Source of the DNA: Clostridium folliculivorans
GTDB taxonomy: Bacteria; Bacillota; Clostridia; Clostridiales; Clostridiaceae
Assembly (NCBI RefSeq): GCF_024341905.1
Contig: NZ_BQXY01000002.1
Span: 186,001-250,000, forward strand
Reading direction: 5' to 3'
DNA length: 64,000 bases
Positions 51,711 to 59,838 of the stretch are shown in pieces (position 1 is the stretch's first letter; each line of letters begins with the position of its first letter). A model generated the notes under the pieces. It was not told the DNA's origin. It was given only the letters and a program-made list of their open reading frames with translations, and did not search any database. Made by a program: the position numbers and the translations under genes.

Positions 51711-54350
51711 ATGAGTACAAAAAAGATAAAAATATTTCTAATGATGCTAATATATTTTATTTGCTTTACTTCTTTTGGGGTTAAAGCTACAACAAAAGTT
51801 ACTTATCAAGTTGATAAAAATTATCCTCCATACACATTTACATCTAAAAATTATTTGCATGGATTCGATGTGGATTTAATAAACTTAATATTTAATAGTG
51901 ATAAATATGACGTGCATGTATCTTCTGATACTTGGAATTGTGTTTACAAAAGATTAATTTCAGGAGAAGTGGATGTTGGTGGTATAGCTGGTATAATTGA
52001 CAGTCGAAAAACAGAAGTATTGTTTACTAAGCCTTTATTTAAAGCATACTCTGCTATTTATACTCGTCATAATTATAGACAAGTTGATTTAAATAAACTA
52101 AAAGAATATAAAGTTGGAGTAGGCAAAGGGTATTTTACTGAAAATATTTTAAGGGACAAACTGGAGGTTAATGATTACATAGCTTACGACAACATGGAAG
52201 ATGCTGTTAAGGACCTTGAAGATGAAAAGATAGATGTAATCTTTGAGAATCAACAGTTAATGGATTATATACTAATGCATAAAAACTTAAAGGGTGAGAT
52301 AATTCCTCAAGTTACTAATTTATTTCCAGTAGAAGAAGCTTATGCAGTAAGTAAGGATAAACCTGAACTTGTAGCCTATATTAATACTAGAATTGATCAA
52401 TTAAAAAAATCAGGTGTCTTTGAAGAACTATATAAAAAGTATTTCTATGCTAATTCGGAAGAATATATTGCAAATCAGCATAAGAGTTATCTAACATTGT
52501 TAGGATTTGCTGTATGTATAATTGTCATGATATTTATCTTTTTAAAGATTTATATTGATAGACTTAAATCTACTGTTTTGAAAAATTATGATGAATTAGC
52601 AGTTGTTAATATGGAATTATCTGAAACAAAGACAAACTTAGAAAATCAATATGAACAACTATATAAAAATCAAATTGCACTGAAGGAAAGTGAAGAAAGA
52701 TATCGTTTAGTTTTGGAAGCATCAAACGACGGTGTCTGGGATTGGGACGTAGAGAATGATATAGGTTACTTATCTAAGCCTTGGAGAGAACTGTTAGGCG
52801 TTCAAGAGGAAGAAATTGAAAATTACTTTGAGTTCCTAAGAGGAATTGTATATCCAGAGGACAGAAAATCAGTATTAAGTTCTTTAGAAGAATATTTCAT
52901 GGGAAAAACCAATTCATATGAGGTTTTCTTTAGATTAAATCTAGAAAGAGAAGAGTTCATATGGATTCAGTGTAAGGGAAGGATTTTTAGAAATGAATCT
53001 GGATCAATTGTGAGAATGGCAGGATCAATTTCTGATATTACGGAAAAAAGAAATTATCAATCAAAGATTTTTAAAATGGCTTACTATGACAATTTAACTA
53101 AACTTCCGAATAGAACTTATTTAAATGATAAATTAGACGAATTAATAAAAAATGTTACTAAAAATGGTGGAAAGGCAGCTGTTTATTTTCTTGATTTAGA
53201 TAACTTTAAAAATATCAATGATACACTTGGACATGACTATGGTGATATAGTTCTAAAATGCGCTAGTAACGAACTATTGTCTGTATTAGGGGAAGATTAT
53301 ACCGTAGCCAGATTTGGTGGGGACGAGTTTATAATAGTTCAACATAAATTAGATGAAGAAAATGAACTTAATGACACAGCTCAAAAAATAATAAAAATTT
53401 TTGATAAACCAATATTGATCAACAATCAGCCTTTTTATGTTGCAGCAAGTATCGGAGTAGCAATTATACCAGAACACGGAATAGAATCAGTTGAGATTTT
53501 AAAAAAAGCCGACATAGCTATGTATAATGCTAAAGAAGAAGGCAAGGGCAGATTTAAAATTTATGATGAAGAAATGTCTAAAAAGGTCCAATTGGAAAGT
53601 GATTTTGAAAAGAGCATAAGAAAAGCTATAATGCAAAAAGAATTTTACTTAAACTATCAACCGTATTTCGATGCAATAAGTGGTGAATTAGAAGGTGTAG
53701 AAGCATTAATAAGGTGGAATCATCCAATAAGAGGTGTAATCCCGCCATATGAATTTATTCCTTTAGCCGAGAAGACTGGCTTAATTAAGGAAATTGGCGA
53801 TTGGGTTCTTATGGAGTCATGTACACAGAATAAAATCTGGCAGGAAAAGGGCTTGAAGAAAATTCCCGTTGCTGTAAATGTATCTGAACATCAATTTCAG
53901 TCTCCTTTATTTGTTGAGAGAGTTAAGACTGTCCTAAAAGAAACAAATTTGGATCCTAAATATTTAAAGATTGAGATTACAGAAGGAACCGTCATAAAAT
54001 CTTTTGACAACAATATTAGTATTTTAAATAAGCTAAAACAAATGGGCATTGGTATATCGCTCGATGATTTTGGCACAGGATATTCATCTTTATCTTATCT
54101 AATAAAACTGCCATTAGATGTAATAAAAATAGATAAAAGCTTTGTCGATGATATCTGCGGAATTGAAAATACAAAAATAATTATTGAAGATATAATTTCT
54201 ATGGCTCACAAGCTAAATTTAGAGGTTATCGCAGAAGGTGTTGAAACTAATGAACAATTGAAATACTTACAAAAACATAAATGTGATAAGATACAAGGAT
54301 TTTTATTTTCTAGGCCTGTTTCTAACACAGATATAGAAAAGTTACTATAG
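51711..54350 (+). CDS. SBP-PAS-GGDEF-EAL c-di-GMP signalling protein
   Basis: This 879-residue membrane sensor has a signal sequence/anchor (~5-26), a periplasmic amino-acid-binding (SBP_bac_3) domain (~30-250, VTYQVDKNYPPYTFTSKN and SGEVDVGGIAGI), a span (~258-280), a coiled coil, a PAS domain (~328-445, LVLEASNDGVWDWD), a GGDEF domain with intact RFGGDEFII and an EAL domain with EGVEALIRW, DDFGTGYSSL and VIAEGVET. Both catalytic motifs look intact, so it may be bifunctional. The ligand is perhaps an amino acid. It follows the hemerythrin-like gene and ends at the terminator 54377. Confidence 0.93.
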   Translation: MSTKKIKIFLMMLIYFICFTSFGVKATTKVTYQVDKNYPPYTFTSKNYLHGFDVDLINLIFNSDKYDVHVSSDTWNCVYKRLISGEVDVGGIAGIIDSRKTEVLFTKPLFKAYSAIYTRHNYRQVDLNKLKEYKVGVGKGYFTENILRDKLEVNDYIAYDNMEDAVKDLEDEKIDVIFENQQLMDYILMHKNLKGEIIPQVTNLFPVEEAYAVSKDKPELVAYINTRIDQLKKSGVFEELYKKYFYANSEEYIANQHKSYLTLLGFAVCIIVMIFIFLKIYIDRLKSTVLKNYDELAVVNMELSETKTNLENQYEQLYKNQIALKESEERYRLVLEASNDGVWDWDVENDIGYLSKPWRELLGVQEEEIENYFEFLRGIVYPEDRKSVLSSLEEYFMGKTNSYEVFFRLNLEREEFIWIQCKGRIFRNESGSIVRMAGSISDITEKRNYQSKIFKMAYYDNLTKLPNRTYLNDKLDELIKNVTKNGGKAAVYFLDLDNFKNINDTLGHDYGDIVLKCASNELLSVLGEDYTVARFGGDEFIIVQHKLDEENELNDTAQKIIKIFDKPILINNQPFYVAASIGVAIIPEHGIESVEILKKADIAMYNAKEEGKGRFKIYDEEMSKKVQLESDFEKSIRKAIMQKEFYLNYQPYFDAISGELEGVEALIRWNHPIRGVIPPYEFIPLAEKTGLIKEIGDWVLMESCTQNKIWQEKGLKKIPVAVNVSEHQFQSPLFVERVKTVLKETNLDPKYLKIEITEGTVIKSFDNNISILNKLKQMGIGISLDDFGTGYSSLSYLIKLPLDVIKIDKSFVDDICGIENTKIIIEDIISMAHKLNLEVIAEGVETNEQLKYLQKHKCDKIQGFLFSRPVSNTDIEKLL

Positions 54351-54376
54351 GATAATTTTATAATATACTGTAAAGC

Positions 54377-54418
54377 AAAAAGGCTTAATCATATAGTTTA
54401 TGGTTAAGCCTTTTTATG
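54377..54418 (+). terminator. Intrinsic terminator of the GGDEF-EAL gene
   Basis: AAAAAGGCTTAA (54377-54388) pairs with TTAAGCCTTTTT (54404-54415). Confidence 0.88.
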
Positions 54419-54437
54419 TTATTTATAGGGTTAATGA

Positions 54438-54613
54438 AAAAGGCACTGAAACCACCTTGTTCATTAATTTTTTTCGCATCTGTCTTTCTTAATTAACATG
54501 AGAAAAACTTGGCAGACAAATAGGTTTTGTTTTTTTAGTATAGTCATAAAAGGTTTCTAGAAACATTGAAATATCAATGTTTAACTGTCATAAAAGTTCA
54601 TACTTTTTTACAG
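54438..54613 (+). repeat. R1 dispersed repeat (diverged copy)
   Basis: It contains CGCATCTGTCTTTCTT, GAGAAAAACTTGGCAGACA, AATAGGTTTTGTTTTTT and AAAAGTTCATACTTTTTTAC in the R1 order. It ends next to the terminator of the candidate minus-strand RNA. Confidence 0.6.
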
Positions 54614-54645
54614 TAAAAAACGATAGTAATTTTAGCATACTATCG
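54614..54645 (-). terminator. Intrinsic terminator, minus strand only
   Basis: CGATAGTA (54621-54628) pairs with TACTATCG (54638-54645). On the minus strand it is followed by TTTTTT; on the plus strand no T run follows. It therefore ends a minus-strand transcript, although no protein gene precedes it for ~600 bases. Confidence 0.8.
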
Positions 54646-55176
54646 TACCAGATAAGAAGGTGTAAAAATGATTTAATTATTAGATATAAGAAACATAGTG
54701 ATGCGGTTAGCACTAATAAAGATAATTTATTACCTAATTATAATCTTTCGACTATAAATAAGCACATCACTACCAAATATTAATGGTTCACTCGACCTTA
54801 TTAGATATTTACACAACTATATATAACCTTTCGGCTATATATAACCATTACAACACCTAATAAAATCTTATCTCGACCTTATATGATAAGTTGGAACCTT
54901 ATTACAATCAAAATACTAAAACTATATGACTGTAATAAAGCTTTTCCTAACCATATAAAATCTTATCCGAGAGTTTATACCTTGGATATTACTTATATTA
55001 AATAGAAATACTAATATTATAAGTATAGACTAAAGAAATTCAATCATTCCAATCAAATTATTTCATCTTATATCAATACAAAATCGATAGTTTTGAAAAT
55101 TTGATAGAATTAACTGACTCTTTTCATCACTATGTTTCTTACACTATTAATATAACCTTTTGGCAAGATTGAATAC
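54614..55176 (-). ncRNA. Candidate large structured non-coding RNA (~560 nt)
   Basis: On the minus strand, CATCACTATGTTTCTTA at 55125-55141 and its exact complement at 54687-54703 form a 17-bp helix enclosing ~420 nt. Inside, in nested order: 54947-54952 with 54705-54710 (6 bp, abutting the outer helix), a 13-bp hairpin 54928-54940 with 54897-54909, an 8-bp helix 54843-54850 with 54781-54788 enclosing an 11-bp hairpin with a GAAA tetraloop (54818-54843), and a 7-bp GAAA-tetraloop hairpin (54739-54756). ACTTATA/TATAAGT (54991-55024) is another hairpin. The minus strand is purine-rich and a minus-only terminator closes the unit. A weak promoter (TTGTAA, 18 bp, TATATT; 55183-55212) fits the 5' end. 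No ORF is supported. Size and ornate nesting recall ROOL/GOLLD/OLE-type RNAs, but I cannot assign a class. Confidence 0.65.
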
Positions 55177-55182
55177 CCGGTA

Positions 55183-55212
55183 AATATAGGATTTAATATA
55201 ATAACTTTACAA
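55183..55212 (-). promoter_or_regulatory. Possible promoter of the candidate structured RNA
   Basis: On the minus strand TTGTAA (55212-55207), 18-bp spacer, TATATT (55188-55183). It is weak; transcription could instead read through from the XRE gene. Confidence 0.35.
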
Positions 55213-55248
55213 ATTTATAGGCTATAGTACTAAGTTCTCTAACCTGGT

Positions 55249-56100
55249 CTATATTAATGACTCTATAAAATTATAGGCTTTTTCATCTTCAAAAGAGGAA
55301 AGTTTCAAATTTCTAAGTTCAGATTTACATGAATTAAAAGTCAAGAGTTTTTTTAGCTCTTCATAATATGTATGTCGATTAATCCTGATATTGCTTATTA
55401 ATAATTTTTGACAACATGGCTTACTATTAGCATCTGAAGGCAAGAAAAGCATAGCAAGACCGCCAACATATTTTCCCTTGTTTATGTTTGGTTTTGTCAT
55501 ACTTATATAGCTAATACCATCTTCTGTACTTTGCATATTAAAAGTCATGATTTTTTCAGAATTATTAATGTTTCCTGAAAAGTTCTTCATAAGAGAATCA
55601 CCTAACATTATCTTAAAACTAATTCTTTTATTATGAAATTCTAAGATTCCTTCATGAATAGAGTCTTCTTTACCTATGTTGGTGGCAAAAAAATAGCAAT
55701 AATAACTATCGAAAAATATATTACTATTTGAATTGAGTCCTTTCTCAATACTTTCTAATTCTAATGCTGATAATCTCAAGCTTATAAATCTATCAATCTT
55801 AATATTATATACATTACATATATAAGCTAATGTTTCAATAGAAGGGAATGCATCACCTGCTTTGTATTTGGAAAGCAAATCTTCTGATACTCCAATTTTC
55901 TTTGCCAATTGCTTTTGTGTGCCTTCTAGTTGAATTAGCCTTTTTAGGTTATATATGAAGTTAGTCGATATGTTTTCAAACAAACTATTTTTAGATGCTT
56001 TCACAATATTAATTTCATTTAAAGACTCTTTTTTTATTGTATAGAGTTTTTCATTGTCTATTTGGCTCATTTCCTTAGTGTTCTTTGTTCCTTTATTCAA
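55249..56100 (-). CDS. XRE-family transcriptional regulator with unknown C-terminal domain
   Basis: This 283-residue protein has a ~50-residue polar N-terminus, a Cro/CI-type helix-turn-helix (about 65-120: GTQKQLAKKIGVSEDLLSKY and FPSIETLAYICNVYNIKID) and a ~160-residue C-terminal region (IFFDSYYCYFFATNIG, ILEFHNKRISFKIMLGDS, GKYVGGLAMLFLPSD) resembling a small beta-rich sensor domain that I do not recognise. The start is TTG with an AGGAGG site. It is divergent from mraY and directly upstream of the candidate structured RNA on the same strand; either could be its target. Confidence 0.82.
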   Translation of the reverse strand: MNKGTKNTKEMSQIDNEKLYTIKKESLNEINIVKASKNSLFENISTNFIYNLKRLIQLEGTQKQLAKKIGVSEDLLSKYKAGDAFPSIETLAYICNVYNIKIDRFISLRLSALELESIEKGLNSNSNIFFDSYYCYFFATNIGKEDSIHEGILEFHNKRISFKIMLGDSLMKNFSGNINNSEKIMTFNMQSTEDGISYISMTKPNINKGKYVGGLAMLFLPSDANSKPCCQKLLISNIRINRHTYYEELKKLLTFNSCKSELRNLKLSSFEDEKAYNFIESLI

Positions 56101-56294
56101 TAAAAAACCTCCTTAAAGTATTTGATTATGATTTTAGTTGAATAATATTCAACTAAAATTATAACATTTTCAATTTAATCACATATTTTTATAGTTTTAT
56201 TGAGTATTGACATCTTATATATTACCATAATAATGGATTTTCAATAAATATCAAAATTATTAAAATTAATTAACTTAAAGAAAGGACTACTATT

Positions 56295-57266
56295 ATGTTT
56301 GATATTACTACCTGTATAATTTTTTCGTTTTTACTTTCAATAATTATCGGAAGGCTAATCATACCTGCTCTAAAAAAAGAAAATATAGGACAGTACATAA
56401 GAGATGAACAGCCCAAGGCGCATCTAAAGAAGGCTGGAACACCAATCTTTGGAGGATTTATATTTATCATTTCAACGGTAGTTACTTCTGTTATTATGAT
56501 AAAGGATTTTAACAATGAAGTAATGTTTGTAATATTATCATTTTTAATTTTTGGTACTATTGGGTTTTTAGATGATGTACTAAAAACCTTCAAAAAGAAG
56601 AATGAGGGGTTAAATGTACTTCAAAAGCTTATTCTCATATTGCTAGGAGCTAGCTACCTCATATATTTTGCTAATAAAAATTTAAATGTAAGTGATATAT
56701 TAGTGATTCCGTTTACACTTAAAAACATTCATATTGGCATATTTTACATCCCGTTTATTTTATTTTTCTATACCTGTGTAACAAATGCTGTAAATCTAAC
56801 TGATGGGCTAGACGGTTTAGCTGGCACAGTAACAATGCTCATAGCAATCTTCTTTACATCAGCTTGTCTTCTTTTTGATAAGAATTACTTAGCAATAGTT
56901 TGTAGTTCACTGTTTGCATCATTAATAGGTTTTTTAAGATTTAATATATTTCCAGCAAAAATAATTATGGGAGATACTGGTTCCTTAGCTTTAGGTGGTT
57001 TTGTTGCTTCTATAGCAATTGTACTTAAGTTGCCACTAATTATACCAATAGTAGGAGGAGTATATCTAATTGAAACGTTGACTACATTTATACAAATAAT
57101 AGTATTCAAGATATCAGGAAAGAGAGTATTTAAGATGACTCCAATACATCATTCTTTTGAATTATCTGGATTTCATGAAACTAGAATTGTAACTATGTTT
57201 TCTCTTACTACGGCAGTTCTTTGTATCATTGGGTATTTATCTTTAATTAATATAATACAATTTTAA
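56295..57266 (+). CDS. mraY: Phospho-N-acetylmuramoyl-pentapeptide-transferase, orphan copy
   Basis: MraY transfers phospho-MurNAc-pentapeptide to undecaprenyl phosphate to make lipid I. This 323-residue protein with ten spans keeps the family's catalytic Asp residues (IGFLDDVLKTF, NLTDGLDGLAGT, MGDTGSLALGG) and the TPIHHSFELSG loop, separating it from WecA/TagO. It lies outside any division/cell-wall cluster, alone and divergent from an XRE regulator, so it is probably a second copy. MraY is the target of tunicamycin, muraymycin and similar nucleoside antibiotics; a spare copy could give tolerance or work under special conditions. Start supported by GAAAGGA. Confidence 0.92.
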   Translation: MFDITTCIIFSFLLSIIIGRLIIPALKKENIGQYIRDEQPKAHLKKAGTPIFGGFIFIISTVVTSVIMIKDFNNEVMFVILSFLIFGTIGFLDDVLKTFKKKNEGLNVLQKLILILLGASYLIYFANKNLNVSDILVIPFTLKNIHIGIFYIPFILFFYTCVTNAVNLTDGLDGLAGTVTMLIAIFFTSACLLFDKNYLAIVCSSLFASLIGFLRFNIFPAKIIMGDTGSLALGGFVASIAIVLKLPLIIPIVGGVYLIETLTTFIQIIVFKISGKRVFKMTPIHHSFELSGFHETRIVTMFSLTTAVLCIIGYLSLINIIQF

Positions 57267-57337
57267 TTATAGTATTGTACATTTAAAGGCTCATGACTTA
57301 AATGTAACTTTCTTACGCAGATCATTTTAAATATATT

Positions 57338-57421
57338 TGCCTGGTAAATTTTCCTCATATACATTCAGAAGGGCAGATGCGCAAAAAGGCTCAATAAGAA
57401 GATCACTTTAGCCACTTTTTT
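57338..57421 (-). repeat. R1 dispersed repeat (short copy)
   Basis: CCTGGTAAATTTTCCTCATA (20 bases) followed by TACATTCAGAAGGGCAGATGC matches the R1 core at 51012-51055 closely. The flanking hairpin (57382-57421) has degenerated but keeps a T run. Confidence 0.65.
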
Positions 57422-57488
57422 ATTAGATGATGTTATACAATTTTCTATTTTAAAAGACATATAATTAAGATACAGTAGAATGTTCTTC

Positions 57489-57517
57489 TTGAAATAGAAG
57501 TTATATGATGGTATATT
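57489..57517 (+). promoter_or_regulatory. nadABC promoter
   Basis: TTGAAA (57489-57494), 17-bp spacer, TATATT (57512-57517). Confidence 0.65.
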
Positions 57518-57520
57518 TTA

Positions 57521-57540
57521 TGTATACTAGTGTATATACA
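57521..57540. promoter_or_regulatory. Candidate NAD-biosynthesis operator
   Basis: TGTATACTAGTGTATATACA is an inverted repeat covering the predicted transcription start of nadA. Firmicute nad operons are usually repressed by NiaR (YrxA), which binds a palindrome at this position; whether this matches the NiaR consensus could not be checked. Confidence 0.55.
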
Positions 57541-57563
57541 TCTGTAAAGGAATGGTGAATATC

Positions 57564-58463
57564 ATGTCGGTGATTGAAGAAATCCAAGTTTTAAAAAGAG
57601 AAAAAAATGCAATAATACTTGCGCACTATTATCAGAGACCAGAAGTACAAGAAATTGCTGATTATATAGGAGATTCGTATTACTTAAGTAAAATAGCTAA
57701 AGATTCTGATCAAAACACCATAGTATTTTGTGGTGTTAAATTTATGGCTGAAAGCGCTAAAATACTATCGCCTCACAAGAAGGTGCTTCTGCCAGCATTA
57801 GATGCGGGCTGCCCTATGGCAGATATGGCCACTGCTGAAAAAGTACTTGAGTATAAAAGCAAGTACCCTAAGGCTGCTGTAGTGTGTTATATAAATTCTT
57901 CTGCAGAAGTAAAAGCTGTAAGTGATATATGTTGTACTTCATCCAATGCATTAAAGATAGTTAATTCAATTGACAATGAACAGATTATATTTTTACCTGA
58001 TAAGAACTTAGCCTCCTATATTCAAGAGAAGGTGCCAAATAAAGAAATAATACCTTGGCCTGGCTTCTGTATTACTCACAAAAGAATTCAAGAGGAAGAA
58101 ATTCTTACTGCAAAGGAAGCAATTGAAGATTTATTAATCTTAGCTCATCCTGAATGTGAAAAGGAAATAAGAGATCTTTCTGATTTTATAGGAAGCACCT
58201 CAGAAATAATAGATTATGCAACTTCAAGCAATAATAAGAACTTTTTAATAGCCACTGAAGAAGGAGTCATTCATGAACTAAAAAAGAGAAATCCTAATAA
58301 AAAATTCTTCACTCCGAGAGGAGGATTAATGTGTATTAATATGAAAAAAACTTCTATAAATGATGTAAGAGATGCATTACTTTTTGAAAAGAATGAAATT
58401 TTACTTGATGAAGAATTAAGAATTAATGCCTTTGACTGCCTGATGAGGATGCATACAGTTTAA
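57564..58463 (+). CDS. nadA: Quinolinate synthase A
   Basis: NadA condenses iminoaspartate with dihydroxyacetone phosphate to quinolinate using a [4Fe-4S] cluster. The ~299-residue protein has the family N-terminus NAIILAHYYQRPEVQEIADY and three candidate cluster cysteines in FCGVKFMAES, WPGFCITHKR and GGLMCINMKK, as well as GCPMADM and STSEIIDYA motifs. ATG 57564 is preferred, because the in-frame ATG 57552 touches the AAAGGA site. It is the first gene of a nadA-nadB-nadC operon. Confidence 0.95.
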   Translation: MSVIEEIQVLKREKNAIILAHYYQRPEVQEIADYIGDSYYLSKIAKDSDQNTIVFCGVKFMAESAKILSPHKKVLLPALDAGCPMADMATAEKVLEYKSKYPKAAVVCYINSSAEVKAVSDICCTSSNALKIVNSIDNEQIIFLPDKNLASYIQEKVPNKEIIPWPGFCITHKRIQEEEILTAKEAIEDLLILAHPECEKEIRDLSDFIGSTSEIIDYATSSNNKNFLIATEEGVIHELKKRNPNKKFFTPRGGLMCINMKKTSINDVRDALLFEKNEILLDEELRINAFDCLMRMHTV

Positions 58464-58530
58464 GAAGATTTATAAAATTTAAACAGTATTTTTCTATTTC
58501 TAAAGTTTTATTTTGAAGGAAGGTTAGGGT

Positions 58531-59838
58531 ATGATATTAAATACTGATGTTCTAATAATTGGTGCAGGAATTACAGGATTAAACTTTGCATTAAATTTAA
58601 GAGATGATCTTGATATAATTGTACTAGCTAAGAATAGTCTACAAGAATGTAATAGTTACCTAGCTCAAGGAGGTATTTCAGTACTTAGGAATGAAAATGA
58701 TTATGAAGCTTATATAGGAGATACTTTATCTGCTGGTGGTTTTAAAAATAAAAGACAAGCAGTTGAAATATTAGTTAAAGAATCGAGAGCTGCAATAAAA
58801 AGGCTAGAGCAATTAGAAGTTCCTTTTAATAGAGATAAAAACGGTGAACTTATTTATACAAGAGAAGGGGCACATAGCATTAATAGAATAGTACACTGTG
58901 ATGATAATACCGGTGAGCAGCTCCACAAAGTTTTGGAGAAGAAAGTTAGAGAAAAGACAAATGTAAAGCTCATAGAAAACTGTTTCTTCGCGGATTTATT
59001 GGCATCAAAAAATAGATGTGTTGGAGCTTTAGCAATTAACGAAGGTAAAGAGCTTAATATAATTGCTAAAACAACAATTATTGCTACTGGAGGAATAGGA
59101 GGATTATTTAAAAATTCAACTAATTTTCATTCTATCAGCGGCGACGGTATTGCAATAGCTATAAAAAACAATATCAAAGTGGAACACTTAAACTATATCC
59201 AGTTTCATCCTACATCCTTTTATGAAGATATAGAAGATAAAAGACGTCTTTTAATATCTGAAGCAGTGAGAGGAGAAGGTGGAAGGCTATTAAATAAAGA
59301 AGGTAGCCGTTTTGTTAATGAGCTTCTTCCTAGAGATAAGGTTACAGAAGCTATTATTAAGGAAGAACTTAAGTATAAAAGCAATCACGTATATCTAGAT
59401 ATAAGTTTTCTAGAAAAGGATTTTGTTTTAAAGAGGTTCCCTAACATTTATAAAAATTGTCTGGAAAGAGGAATAGATATAACAAAGGAACCTATTCCGG
59501 TAACACCTGCACAACATTATTTTATGGGTGGAATTAAGGTTGATATGTATTGTAGAACTTCCATGGAAAACCTTTATGCCGCGGGGGAAGTAAGTTCTAC
59601 CGGTTTACATGGAGCTAATAGGTTAGCCAGTAATTCACTTCTTGAATCATTAGTTTTTTCAAATAGGGCTGTAGAATATATTAACAGGACAATTTCTCCT
59701 TATTCAGTAATTTTTAAAGAATTAATAAAGAAGAGTGATGGAGATAAAGATTATTATAATAATAGTCTATCTATTATATTGCAACAGGAAATAAAAAAGG
59801 TTAGAGGAGATATTATAAATGAATTGGTCGCTTTATGA
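58531..59838 (+). CDS. nadB: L-aspartate oxidase
   Basis: NadB is an FAD enzyme oxidising L-aspartate to iminoaspartate, the NadA substrate; in anaerobes fumarate can accept the electrons. FAD-binding motif DVLIIGAGITGLNFAL is at the N-terminus; substrate/FAD motifs EAVRGEGGRLLNKEG, LPRDKVTEAI and TGLHGANRLASNSLLESL are intact. At 435 residues it is the shorter form, lacking much of the C-terminal helical domain. It lies 67 bases after nadA and overlaps nadC by 20 bases. Confidence 0.95.
   Translation: MILNTDVLIIGAGITGLNFALNLRDDLDIIVLAKNSLQECNSYLAQGGISVLRNENDYEAYIGDTLSAGGFKNKRQAVEILVKESRAAIKRLEQLEVPFNRDKNGELIYTREGAHSINRIVHCDDNTGEQLHKVLEKKVREKTNVKLIENCFFADLLASKNRCVGALAINEGKELNIIAKTTIIATGGIGGLFKNSTNFHSISGDGIAIAIKNNIKVEHLNYIQFHPTSFYEDIEDKRRLLISEAVRGEGGRLLNKEGSRFVNELLPRDKVTEAIIKEELKYKSNHVYLDISFLEKDFVLKRFPNIYKNCLERGIDITKEPIPVTPAQHYFMGGIKVDMYCRTSMENLYAAGEVSSTGLHGANRLASNSLLESLVFSNRAVEYINRTISPYSVIFKELIKKSDGDKDYYNNSLSIILQQEIKKVRGDIINELVAL

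Noticed and set aside
54577..54783. 68-codon plus-strand frame
   Set aside because: It lacks a ribosome binding site, runs through the R1 end, the minus-strand terminator and the 3' part of the candidate RNA, and has no protein-like composition.
54818..54843. Tandem TATATATA segments read as a simple repeat
   Set aside because: They are arranged as a hairpin around a GAAA tetraloop within a larger nested fold, so RNA structure is the better explanation.
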